Made by a program: the position numbers and the translations under genes
Notes under the pieces: model-generated
Database searches by the model: none
Told to the model about the DNA's origin: nothing
Seen by the model: only the letters and a program-made list of their open reading frames with translations
Part shown: positions 26,209 through 33,402 of the stretch, piece after piece
How positions within the stretch are numbered: the stretch's first letter is position 1
Layout: every line of letters starts with the position of its first letter
Assembly: GCA_001917435.1 (NCBI GenBank)
Contig: MNEA01000003.1
Location: 1 to 54,207 of the forward strand
DNA: 54,207 nt
From: Acidobacteria bacterium 13_2_20CM_2_57_6
GTDB taxonomy: Bacteria; Acidobacteriota; Terriglobia; Acidiferrales; UBA7541
Reading direction: 5' to 3'

Positions 26209-26559
26209 TCAATCCTTTGCCGCGCTCAGGATCGCGGCCAAATTCTGCGTGAAGCTGGAGCGCGGCAGAACTTCATCGCATCCGGCAGCCTGTGCTTGGG
26301 CGGCAAGATCTCTTTGCACGTGCGACAGAAATCCGACCACACGAATGTCTTTCCGCGCTTGCCGCAAGCTTTCAATCGCCGCGATGGGCTGGCTCCGCGC
26401 ATTCAAGTCCACAATGACCAGTTTTGGCTCGCTCGCCATCAATCCCATCAAGGCTTCGCCATTTGCCGCCACTTTCACTTCCACGCCAAGTTGCTTGGCG
26501 GTCTCCGCCAGCTTCATCTGGAAGAACAAATCGTCCATCAGCGCCACGACTCTTCCCAT
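26209..26559 (-). CDS. Stand-alone receiver-like protein
   Basis: A 116-residue CheY-like fold. VALMDDLFF gives the acidic pair, KLVIVDLNARS the phospho-acceptor Asp, VVGFLSHV the Ser switch residue, and CDEVLPRSSF the final position, where the usual Lys is Arg. No output domain follows. GGAG lies five bases before the ATG at 26559, so the frame upstream to 26691 is not used. The Lys-to-Arg change may weaken phosphorylation; such receivers often act by protein contact. No histidine kinase gene is near. Confidence 0.72.
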   Translation of the reverse strand: MGRVVALMDDLFFQMKLAETAKQLGVEVKVAANGEALMGLMASEPKLVIVDLNARSQPIAAIESLRQARKDIRVVGFLSHVQRDLAAQAQAAGCDEVLPRSSFTQNLAAILSAAKD

Positions 26560-26666
26560 TTCGCTCCGCCTTTTCTCAACCGTTCCCAGCGTCTGCCTTG
26601 ATAGTATGCGCCCATCCTTCCCAATAGAGCGCGCTTCCCGGTAAGATGCGGCTTCGCACTTAAACG

Positions 26667-26957
26667 ATGAGCGCTCATCCTGAAGACGCACGGCTCGCCT
26701 CCCGCGGCCGTCGCGATGTTACTCTCTACACCCGTCCGGGATGCCATCTCTGCGACGAAGCCAAGTCTGCCATCGCGCCGCTGTTGCGTGAATTTGGCGC
26801 TACCCTCCGCGAAGTGAATGTGGATGCTGATCCTGTTCTAAAGGAACGTTATGGTTGGGATGTTCCGGTGATCTTTATCGGCTCGAAGATAGCGGCGAAG
26901 CATCGCGTCGATTTGGAGCAGTTCCGGAGGCAACTTCAGGATGCTGGAGGAAGCTGA
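26667..26957 (+). CDS. Glutaredoxin-like (DUF836-type) thioredoxin-fold protein
   Basis: A 96-residue protein with VTLYTRPGCHLCDEAKSAI, carrying a CxxC redox pair (Cys26, Cys29), then LREVNVDADPVLKERYGWDVPVIFIG with the cis-Pro (WDVPV) of the thioredoxin fold. The GCHLCDEA form is the usual signature of the glutaredoxin-2/DUF836 group. The partner and substrate are unknown. It is divergent from the receiver gene. Confidence 0.85.
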   Translation: MSAHPEDARLASRGRRDVTLYTRPGCHLCDEAKSAIAPLLREFGATLREVNVDADPVLKERYGWDVPVIFIGSKIAAKHRVDLEQFRRQLQDAGGS

Positions 26958-26994
26958 AATCTCAAAGTGAAATTTCGCAAGAAAATCGGTGATC

Positions 26995-27438
26995 CTAATG
27001 GCCGCTGCCAGCCTCATGCGCGCCGACAGTCTCATCCGGCACCGCACCCTTGCGGCCCTTGACCCGGTCGTAAACGCTCAGCTGGCTGACGGAACCGAGC
27101 GCTTCGTTGTAAAAAGTCGGAATGCCCAGAGCCGTGCGCAATTCTTCATTGAACTTCCGCAGATTCTGGAGATGCGTCGCGAGCGCCGGCAATTTCAGTC
27201 CGTCGTCGGTGAGCAAAAACTTCTGGTAGCCCGCGTCCCACAACCGTGTGAACTGGCCTTTCAGCATAATGGTGGGGGTTACCGTCATTTGGTAAAGATC
27301 GTCGGGGCCTTTGCGGAACTCCGCGCCGCAGCCGTACTTTTCGACGCGCACCACGCCGCGCGTGCTTCCCACTGCAAATCCCAGCGCTGCCAGACTCTCG
27401 ATTGCTTTTGGTGAAAACCGCTCTTCGACATTCCACAT
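26995..27438 (-). CDS. Hypothetical protein
   Basis: A 147-residue soluble protein, MWNVEERFSPKAIESLAALG, with TRGVVRVEKYGCGAEFRKG and a charged C-terminal tail. Strand and helix patterns alternate. No signal peptide or membrane segment is present. Coding potential is supported by length and lack of a better frame, though no family is recognised. It lies between convergent glutaredoxin-like and divergent cysM genes. Confidence 0.55.
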   Translation of the reverse strand: MWNVEERFSPKAIESLAALGFAVGSTRGVVRVEKYGCGAEFRKGPDDLYQMTVTPTIMLKGQFTRLWDAGYQKFLLTDDGLKLPALATHLQNLRKFNEELRTALGIPTFYNEALGSVSQLSVYDRVKGRKGAVPDETVGAHEAGSGH

Positions 27439-27533
27439 GATTCATCCAGACTAATGAATCGCCGGCAGTCTGTAAAGGGACCTAGATCACGCCATATCTC
27501 CGAGCTAGGCTGGCGCATCTAATTCGGAGTAAA

Positions 27534-27680
27534 ATGGTCGGATATCCCGTGGCCCCTGGGGCCGGAGGAGCTGTCTGGAAACTACGCGTTTGGCTACGAC
27601 AGGACACATCGCCGCATCTCCCCGCGAATCAAAGGTTCAGCAGGGAACTCAGTCTGGCGCAGCCGGAGAATCGTTGCTAG
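27534..27680 (+). CDS. Possible upstream ORF overlapping cysM start
   Basis: GGAG at 27526-27529 sits four bases before an ATG that opens a 48-codon frame, in a different phase from cysM. The peptide begins MVGYPVAPGAGGAVWKL and its last sense codon is TGC (Cys), directly before TAG. It runs through the cysM start region. A leader role in cysteine control is possible, but so is chance. Confidence 0.2.
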   Translation: MVGYPVAPGAGGAVWKLRVWLRQDTSPHLPANQRFSRELSLAQPENRC

Positions 27681-28573
27681 ACCGCATTGGGAATACGCCT
27701 TTGCTGCGGATCGAGCGTGTTGGCCAGGAATTCCCGAATGTCGAGTTTTGCGCCAAGGCGGAGTGGTTCAACCCTGGGGGATCGGTAAAGGACCGGCCGG
27801 CGCTCAGCATGATTCAGGCGGGCCTCGCCAGCGGGGCCCTGCAGCGGGGCAAGACCATCATTGACGCCACCAGCGGAAACACGGGCATTGCCTACGCGAT
27901 GATCGGCGCCGCACTGGGTTTCCCCGTTCAGCTATGCCTTCCAGACAGCGCGTCGCACGAACGGAAGCGGATTCTGGCCGCACTTGGCGCCGAGCTGGTA
28001 ATCACTGCCGGTGACGAAGGCACTGACGGTGCGATTCGCAAAGTGCACGAGATTGTTGAGCAAAGCCCTGAGAAGTATTTCTATCCGGATCAGTACAGCA
28101 ATCCTGCGAATTGGCAGTCGCACTATCGCACCACGGCCAATGAGATCTGGCAGCAAACCTCCAGCCGCATCACGCATTTTGTTGCAGCGCTCGGCACGAG
28201 CGGCACGTTCGTAGGAACGACACGGCGGCTCAAGGATCTGAATCCCGCAATCCGCTGCGTTAGTTTGCAGCCGGACGCATCCTTCCACGGACTGGAGGGA
28301 TGGAAGCACATGCCGACAGCCATCCGTCCGGCGATTTATGATGACGCGCTCGCCGATGAAAATTTGGAAGTCTCCACGGAAGACGCTTACCAGCTCGTGA
28401 AACGGTTGGCGCGCGAAGAAGGCTTGCTCGTGAGTCCTAGCGCGGCGGCGGCATTGCTGGGCTGCTTCAAGGTTGCGGCAGGAATCCCAAAGACCGGTCA
28501 CGCCGTGATAGTCACTGTTTTTGCGGATTCCGCGTCGAAGTACTTGAACGAACGCTTTTGGGACGAAGAATAG
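27590..28573 (+). CDS. cysM: Cysteine synthase, CysM-type (PLP-dependent beta-replacement)
   Basis: A fold-type II PLP enzyme that forms cysteine from an activated serine. The PLP-Lys is in NPGGSVKDRPALSM; DATSGNTGIAYAM binds the substrate carboxylate; THFVAALGTSGTFVGT binds the PLP phosphate. Overall pattern (DQYSNPANWQSHY, SKYLNERFW) is closest to mycobacterial CysM, which uses O-phosphoserine and a protein thiocarboxylate as sulfur donor. The downstream JAMM, MoaD-like and MoeZ-like genes fit that mode. The start is uncertain: TTG at 27590 lacks a Shine-Dalgarno sequence, while a CTG at 27575 lies four bases after GGAGGAG. Confidence 0.9.
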   Translation: MATTGHIAASPRESKVQQGTQSGAAGESLLDRIGNTPLLRIERVGQEFPNVEFCAKAEWFNPGGSVKDRPALSMIQAGLASGALQRGKTIIDATSGNTGIAYAMIGAALGFPVQLCLPDSASHERKRILAALGAELVITAGDEGTDGAIRKVHEIVEQSPEKYFYPDQYSNPANWQSHYRTTANEIWQQTSSRITHFVAALGTSGTFVGTTRRLKDLNPAIRCVSLQPDASFHGLEGWKHMPTAIRPAIYDDALADENLEVSTEDAYQLVKRLAREEGLLVSPSAAAALLGCFKVAAGIPKTGHAVIVTVFADSASKYLNERFWDEE

Positions 28574-28575
28574 TT

Positions 28576-29064
28576 ATGGCGGATGCGACGGCACTCTGGA
28601 TCAGTGGACATCTCGCGGAAAAGATTCGCGCGCATGGCGCTGAGACTTACCCGCACGAATGCTGTGGAGCGCTGCTTGGGCGCGATTTGAGCTCTGTCGC
28701 TGGCAGTGATCGAGGAAGTGGTGCCGAAGCACCTGCCCGGGAAATCTTGCAACTCTTTCCTCTCGTCAATCGTCGTGACGATTCGCCGCGCAACCGCTTT
28801 TCGGTAACGCCGGAAGACGTCCTGGCGGCGGAAAAAGCAGCTCGCGAGCAGGGCCTCGAGGTGGTTGGCTGGTACCATTCGCATCCCGACCATCCGGCGC
28901 GGCCGAGCCTATATGACCGCGACCATGCCTGGCCCTGGTATAGCTACATCATCGTGAGCATACAAAACGGCGCGCCGCAGGACATGACCTCCTGGCGTTT
29001 GAACGATGACCGCGCGGAGTTTTCGCCTGAGGAGATTGAGATTCGCCATCGCGCCGCGGTGTAA
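28576..29064 (+). CDS. JAMM/MPN-family metallopeptidase, Mec-like
   Basis: A 162-residue JAB1/MPN domain. Glu28 in YPHECCGALL and the motif HSHPDHPARPSLYD (His101, His103, Ser111, Asp114) make the complete zinc site. In Mycobacterium the homologue Mec frees cysteine from the CysO-cysteine adduct; elsewhere JAMM proteins trim sulfur-carrier tails to expose Gly-Gly. Here it lies between cysM and a carrier that runs past its Gly-Gly, so both roles are possible. The ATG at 28576 follows the cysM stop by two bases. Confidence 0.9.
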   Translation: MADATALWISGHLAEKIRAHGAETYPHECCGALLGRDLSSVAGSDRGSGAEAPAREILQLFPLVNRRDDSPRNRFSVTPEDVLAAEKAAREQGLEVVGWYHSHPDHPARPSLYDRDHAWPWYSYIIVSIQNGAPQDMTSWRLNDDRAEFSPEEIEIRHRAAV

Positions 29065-29099
29065 GCCGGTGGTTGCATCCAGCACAACGGAGAAATGAA

Positions 29100-29399
29100 A
29101 TGCCCGTGAAAGTAATGATTCCATCGCCGCTCCGGCCCTATGCGGGAAAGCGCGATTCCGCCGAGTTCAATGCCCGGACAGTCGGGGAAGCTCTCGGCCA
29201 CCTGACCACGGAATTTGGCGACCTGCGCAAGCATCTTTTTACCGAAGACGGCAAGCTGCGCAGCTTTGTCAACGTCTACGTAAATGATGAGGATATTCGT
29301 TATCTGGCGAAAGAGAATACGCCAACGAAGGACGGCGACACGATCAGCATTATTCCTTCCATTGCGGGTGGCGTTCCGACAATGGAATTAGCATCGTAG
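29100..29399 (+). CDS. MoaD/ThiS/CysO-like sulfur-carrier protein with C-terminal extension
   Basis: A 99-residue ubiquitin-like protein. VKVMIPSPLRPYAGKRDSAEF, TVGEALGHLTTEFGDL and DEDIRYLAKENTPTKDGDTISIIPSIAGG match the carrier fold. Carriers must end in Gly-Gly to be adenylated and thiocarboxylated, but here eight residues (VPTMELAS) follow Gly90-Gly91. Activation would require cleavage after Gly91, for which the JAMM protein next door is the obvious candidate. GGAGAA precedes the ATG at 29100. It supplies sulfur for CysM by inference from gene order. Confidence 0.88.
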   Translation: MPVKVMIPSPLRPYAGKRDSAEFNARTVGEALGHLTTEFGDLRKHLFTEDGKLRSFVNVYVNDEDIRYLAKENTPTKDGDTISIIPSIAGGVPTMELAS

Positions 29400-29416
29400 A
29401 GGAGCAAGGAACAGCT

Positions 29417-30601
29417 ATGGCCACCACCGCACAACCGCAGACGGGTGCAAAACCGGCAGCGAGCCTTACCAACGAAGAGATTCTGCGTTACAGCCGCCAT
29501 CTCATCATGCCGGAAGTCGGCATGGAGGGGCAGCTGAAGCTGAAGAACGCCAAGGTGTTGCTCATCGGCACTGGAGGACTCGGCGCGCCACTTGGTTTGT
29601 ATCTTGCCGCCGCGGGCGTCGGAAAACTCGGGCTGGTTGACTTTGACGTAGTCGACTTCACCAATCTCCAGCGTCAGGTCACCTTTGGCACCAGCGATGT
29701 CGGCAAGCCAAAGAGCGAAGCCGCACGTGCTCGCCTGGCGAACCTCAATCCGGACATTCAGATCCAGTCGTTTGAGATGCAACTAACCAGCGCCAACGCG
29801 CTCGAACTTTTTAAAGATTTCGATGTCATCGTTGACGGAACCGATAATTTCCCGACCCGGTATCTCGTCAACGATGCTTGCATCCTACTCGGGAAGCCGA
29901 ACGTGTACGGCTCCATTTTCCGTTTTGAAGGGCAAGTTACCGTTTTCGGCATGCCCGATGGACCGTGCTATCGCTGCCTGTATCCTGAGCCGCCTCCACC
30001 GGGCCTTGTGCCTTCTTGCGCGGAGGGCGGTGTGCTCGGCGTCCTGCCCGGAATCGTTGGTTCCATCCAGGCGATGGAGACGATCAAGTTGATCCTCGGC
30101 CGTGGTGACAATCTCGTGGGGCGCTTGCTGTTGTTTGATGCGCTCGGCATGAAGTTCCGCGAACTCAAGCTCCGCAAGAATCCGAATTGCCCTATGTGCG
30201 GCACGCATCGCACGATTACCAAGCTGATCGACTATTACCAATTCTGCGGTGTGCGCGGCGAAGAAGCTCCCGGCCCGGCCGTGCAAGTACCGGAAATCAC
30301 TCCGCGCGAACTCAAAGCTCGCCTCGATCGGGGAGATGATTTGTTCATTCTCGATGTGCGCGAACCTCACGAATATCAAATCTGCAATCTTAAGGGGCAT
30401 CTGCTTCCGCTCGGGGAGCTGCCACGGCGTGTTCACGAACTGGATTCCTCCCGGGAAATCGTCGCGCATTGCCGCAGCGGAAAGCGTTCCGCCGAAGCCG
30501 TGGACTTCTTGCGAAAGGCGGGCTTCCGCAAAATCCTCAACCTCAAAGGTGGCATCCTCGCCTGGTCCGACGCGGTTGACCCGTCCGTTCCAAAGTATTG
30601 A
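29417..30601 (+). CDS. moeZ: MoeB/ThiF-type adenylyltransferase with C-terminal rhodanese domain (MoeZ-like)
   Basis: An E1-like enzyme that adenylates the Gly-Gly end of a sulfur carrier and then transfers sulfur to it. Residues about 20-270 form the ATP domain: VLLIGTGGLGAPLGLYLAAAG, DGTDNFPTRYLVNDAC, and zinc Cys pairs CYRCLYPEP and CPMCGTH. The last 110 residues are a rhodanese with active-site Cys in IVAHCRSGKRSAEA. This fusion matches MoeZ/MoeBR of Mycobacterium. It follows the carrier by 17 bases, completing the cysM-mec-carrier-moeZ operon. Confidence 0.93.
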   Translation: MATTAQPQTGAKPAASLTNEEILRYSRHLIMPEVGMEGQLKLKNAKVLLIGTGGLGAPLGLYLAAAGVGKLGLVDFDVVDFTNLQRQVTFGTSDVGKPKSEAARARLANLNPDIQIQSFEMQLTSANALELFKDFDVIVDGTDNFPTRYLVNDACILLGKPNVYGSIFRFEGQVTVFGMPDGPCYRCLYPEPPPPGLVPSCAEGGVLGVLPGIVGSIQAMETIKLILGRGDNLVGRLLLFDALGMKFRELKLRKNPNCPMCGTHRTITKLIDYYQFCGVRGEEAPGPAVQVPEITPRELKARLDRGDDLFILDVREPHEYQICNLKGHLLPLGELPRRVHELDSSREIVAHCRSGKRSAEAVDFLRKAGFRKILNLKGGILAWSDAVDPSVPKY

Positions 30602-30937
30602 AAGTATTGAATCGCATCCACTCCTGGCGCCCGGCTAATGGACTCTTTTCACCATCTGGTTGCAATGAAACGGAAATTTTCTTCGACTTTCCGCTTCCTA
30701 GAAAGCTATATTTGGAAAGCGGGAGCTTGCTCCTGCCTTTCCTTTCTAGGGGCAGCAGTCGGGCTCTCCGGGCCTAACACAGTCGGAATAGCGTCCTTTA
30801 GAATCAATCACTTACGAAATGATCTTCTGTAACCCCTTTCTTTTCACATTCATACAAAAAAATGATGGGGGGGTGGGAGCTTTTGTGCTTGTTGTTGCAC
30901 GGGAGTACGGGCATACTCTGTGTTCTTCGAGAGAGAA
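30602..30937. other. Intergenic region holding composite element copy B
   Basis: This 336-base gap lies between moeZ and the CDGSH gene. No protein gene is evident. It holds the second copy of the composite element (30719-30880), which ends 58 bases before the CDGSH start. Confidence 0.6.
30719..30880 (+). repeat. Composite intergenic element, copy B
   Basis: It opens with a hairpin GCGGGAGC (30719-30726)/GCTCCTGC followed by a pyrimidine run, then TTAGAATCAA at 30799-30808, a weaker CTTACGA...GTAA pair (30811-30832), CCTTTCTTTT-C-ACATTCAT ending at 30853, and a run of seven Gs at 30867-30873. Order and spacing match copy A at 282-440. The last two blocks agree at all but one position over 19 bases. 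Confidence 0.6.
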
Positions 30938-31171
30938 ATGGCGTCCACGAAAATAACAGTCAATCACAACGGGTCCATCCGGATCGAAGGGGACTTCGAG
31001 ATTGTTGATCCCGATGGAAAGCCCTTCGGCCTTGCGGGGCGTTCCGTCATCAGCCTCTGCCGTTGCGGACACTCGGCAAACAAGCCTTTTTGTGACGGTT
31101 CGCATAAGACTAGTGGGTTCGCCGACACCGTAGCTGCTCGGGAACTGCCTCCCCCCAAGCCGAAGCTGTAG
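30938..31171 (+). CDS. CDGSH-type iron-sulfur protein
   Basis: A 77-residue protein whose core LCRCGHSANKPFCDGSHKTSGF is the mitoNEET-type CDGSH motif: three Cys and one His binding a 2Fe-2S cluster. The N-terminal strand region ITVNHNGSIRIEGDFEIVDPDG is also typical of short bacterial CDGSH proteins. GAGAGA just upstream supports the ATG at 30938 rather than an earlier start. The physiological partner is unknown; electron transfer or cluster delivery are proposed for the family. Confidence 0.88.
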   Translation: MASTKITVNHNGSIRIEGDFEIVDPDGKPFGLAGRSVISLCRCGHSANKPFCDGSHKTSGFADTVAARELPPPKPKL

Positions 31172-31482
31172 GGCAGCCGAGGTCGACCTGCCGACTGTTT
31201 CAGATGTTGAGAATGTCTCAGACTGAGACGGCCGTGAATTCCGCAGTGATACTGCCCACTCGCCCGGTAACTCTAACGAAACAAAAATGATAGCATCTTA
31301 ATCTGCGAAATTCAGGCATTTGCAGTGTCTCGCAGCTATCCCCAAACTTCTTCCGCGATTAAAGCCAGATTCTTAAACTATTTGATTTCAATGAATTACG
31401 AGCCATAATTTTCAGGCAGAAAAGGGCACAAACTTGCACTCCTCGTTAGTTGGCAGTTTTTCTTTGGCATTTGGGGGATTTT
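31172..31482. other. Leader region of the diguanylate cyclase gene
   Basis: This 311-base gap is AT-richer than its surroundings. It holds a perfect palindrome at 31215-31229 and no recognisable gene or RNA. No sigma-54 (GG/GC) promoter was found. Confidence 0.45.
31215..31229. promoter_or_regulatory. Perfect palindrome GTCTCAG-A-CTGAGAC
   Basis: Two seven-base arms around a single base form a 15-base perfect inverted repeat, 44 bases after the CDGSH stop and about 255 bases before the GGDEF gene. It has the shape of a dimeric-regulator operator. No regulator gene lies adjacent. Confidence 0.3.
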
Positions 31483-32841
31483 GTGGGTGTTTGGGGCACG
31501 ATCATAGGGTTTCTCAGCGGCGACCGCGATTCGGTTGCCACGCGAAATCTTCATAAGCGTGTCTTGGTAGCATCTGGCGCGTTGTCGGTCGGCCTCTTTC
31601 TTGCTGTTATCTTTTACCTGCGGCAAATCAGCGTTGCGGGCTCCCCACAGGGCTATTTGTATTTGGAAGTGGGCGGCACTCTTGTTAGTTTCTGTTACGC
31701 CGCCAATGCCCTGGTGCGCTTCCGCGGCACGCACGACCGCACGGCTCTCATCCTGGCCTTCGGATTCGTACTGTCCGGGATCATCGAAACCGTCGGGTGT
31801 TTTGGCCTAAACGATTGGCTCAGCTCCGGTGCCCTCGCGCTTTCCCGAATCCCTATGGGCTGGATGGTGAGCCGGACTCTGCTGGCCGTCCTCTTACTCG
31901 CCGCCATCGCCGTTGAGCGCTACATGCCCACCGCACGACAGCCAAGCAAGGAAACGGCCGCCGCGCTGTTGGTTGTGGCCCTGGCTGCGTACATGACGAG
32001 CGCCGCGTTTCTTGCTGCTCCGGCAGCTCCCATGGCGCATGCCGCAAACTTTTTGTCCCGTCCTTGGGATCTGCTTCCCGCCGGGTTATTTTTGATCGCC
32101 GCAATCTGTTTTCGGGAGCGCCTCAAAAACGACAGGGACAAAAAAAGCCCGGCAACGCTCTTCGATCACTCTCTCTTTATCGTGGCCTCGCTCAATGTGG
32201 TCTGTCACGCATCAGCGGCATTTTCCCGGCAGCTGTTCGATGGGCCGTTTTTTCTGGCGGAAGTAAGCAAGACGATTAGCTACGTCGTGATGCTCTCCGG
32301 CGCGTTGCTGGATCAGGCGCGGCTTTTCGAACAAGTGCGCTCCATGGCAGTCACCGATCCGCTCACCGGCCTGTCGAATTACCGCCGTCTCATCAGCGTT
32401 CTTGAAGCGGAGCTCGACCGTTCGCGCCGCACGCGGCGCCCGTTCAGTGTCGTGCTTCTCGATATGGACGGCCTCAAGATCATCAACGATCAGTACGGAC
32501 ATCTGACCGGGAGCCGCGCGCTTGTGCGCATTTCCAAGATTCTCCGCAATCATTCCCGGGCGATCGACACTGCCGCGCGATACGGTGGCGACGAATTTGC
32601 GCTGGTTCTCCCGGAGGCGGGCAAGGACATTGCGTCGCGCGTGGTCTCGCGAATCCGCGAGCGCCTCTCCGCTGAGCCCGAGCACCCTCCACTTTCCGTC
32701 AGCGCCGGTGTCGCCGCTTTCCCGGAAGACGGCGATTCGCCCGAAAAACTTCTGGGCGCGGCGGACCGCGCGCTCTATGCCATGAAGCACCATGGCAGGA
32801 GCAGCGTTCACAATCTTACGCGTATTGCCGCGTGCCTGTGA
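31483..32841 (+). CDS. Membrane-bound diguanylate cyclase (GGDEF)
   Basis: The first 260 residues hold about seven hydrophobic segments, forming a membrane sensor of MASE-like type; a short linker (DQARLFEQVRSM) leads to a GGDEF domain of about 170 residues. The catalytic motif RYGGDEFAL is intact, DPLTGLSNYRR and LLDMDGLKIINDQYGH are the usual flanking motifs, so synthesis of cyclic di-GMP is expected. The I-site RxxD is not evident. The GTG at 31483 is preferred: GGGGGA ends four bases upstream, whereas a TTG at 31450 has no such signal. Confidence 0.87.
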   Translation: MGVWGTIIGFLSGDRDSVATRNLHKRVLVASGALSVGLFLAVIFYLRQISVAGSPQGYLYLEVGGTLVSFCYAANALVRFRGTHDRTALILAFGFVLSGIIETVGCFGLNDWLSSGALALSRIPMGWMVSRTLLAVLLLAAIAVERYMPTARQPSKETAAALLVVALAAYMTSAAFLAAPAAPMAHAANFLSRPWDLLPAGLFLIAAICFRERLKNDRDKKSPATLFDHSLFIVASLNVVCHASAAFSRQLFDGPFFLAEVSKTISYVVMLSGALLDQARLFEQVRSMAVTDPLTGLSNYRRLISVLEAELDRSRRTRRPFSVVLLDMDGLKIINDQYGHLTGSRALVRISKILRNHSRAIDTAARYGGDEFALVLPEAGKDIASRVVSRIRERLSAEPEHPPLSVSAGVAAFPEDGDSPEKLLGAADRALYAMKHHGRSSVHNLTRIAACL

Positions 32842-32843
32842 GG

Positions 32844-33173
32844 ATGAGCAGAACCATGCCTCACGCGAAGAGATTTGCGTTTCACAGAGCCGAAAGCCGC
32901 ATCCCGATGGAAATTCCCGTTCTGATTGATGGCCATCGCGAGGCGCCCGGCTCGGAATCGACTTTTACGGAAAACGTGAGCGCGCGTGGCGCTCGCGTGG
33001 TAAGTGCGCGCCGCTGGCAGCCAGGGGAAACCCTGGTATTCGCCTCGCGCACTGGAGAGTTTCGTTCCTCGGGCCGCGTTGCATACTGCCAGCCATTGCA
33101 AGGCGAAGGCTTTGCGATTGGCGTGGAGTTCCTCGAGCCAAAGGGGCGATGGGTAGTTCAATCCCCAAGATAG
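32844..33173 (+). CDS. PilZ-domain protein
   Basis: A protein of about 109 residues with a PilZ-like order: an N-terminal basic HRAESRIPMEIPVLIDG with an Arg in the usual c-di-GMP switch region, TENVSARGARVVS (the D/NxSxxG motif, here N-V-S-A-R-G), and a C-terminal beta-barrel ending GFAIGVEFLEPKGRW. It follows the GGDEF gene by two bases, so synthesis and sensing of c-di-GMP may be coupled in one operon. The start is uncertain between 32844 and 32856. Confidence 0.8.
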   Translation: MSRTMPHAKRFAFHRAESRIPMEIPVLIDGHREAPGSESTFTENVSARGARVVSARRWQPGETLVFASRTGEFRSSGRVAYCQPLQGEGFAIGVEFLEPKGRWVVQSPR

Positions 33174-33266
33174 CTTGACGTAAATATAACGGCGAGCGGA
33201 TAGGAGGGAGCCGACTGGAACAAAAAGAGAAGGCAGAAAACTGGTGCAAAATTTATAAGAAGGCTT

Positions 33267-33316
33267 GAAGCGCTTGGCGGAGTTCAAAAGTTCTGCCAAG
33301 CGCTTCATTCTTTTCC
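33267..33316 (+). terminator. Strong hairpin terminator after the GGDEF-PilZ operon
   Basis: GAAGCGCTTGGC at 33267-33278 pairs perfectly with GCCAAGCGCTTC at 33295-33306, with a loop of about 16 bases, followed by ATTCTTTT. It ends the plus-strand operon about 95 bases after the PilZ stop and may also slow transcripts from the opposite strand. Confidence 0.65.
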
Positions 33317-33402
33317 CCACTGTATCTCAGGACCTTATCAACGTGATGGAACGCGAGCGGGTTTGTATCGGGAAAAAATCCTTCCGCACCGAGTTTGAAC
33401 GC

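Noticed and set aside
27551..27563. GGCCCC-T-GGGGCC palindrome considered as part of a riboswitch
   Set aside because: It is short, and no known cysteine, SAM or other riboswitch pattern surrounds it.
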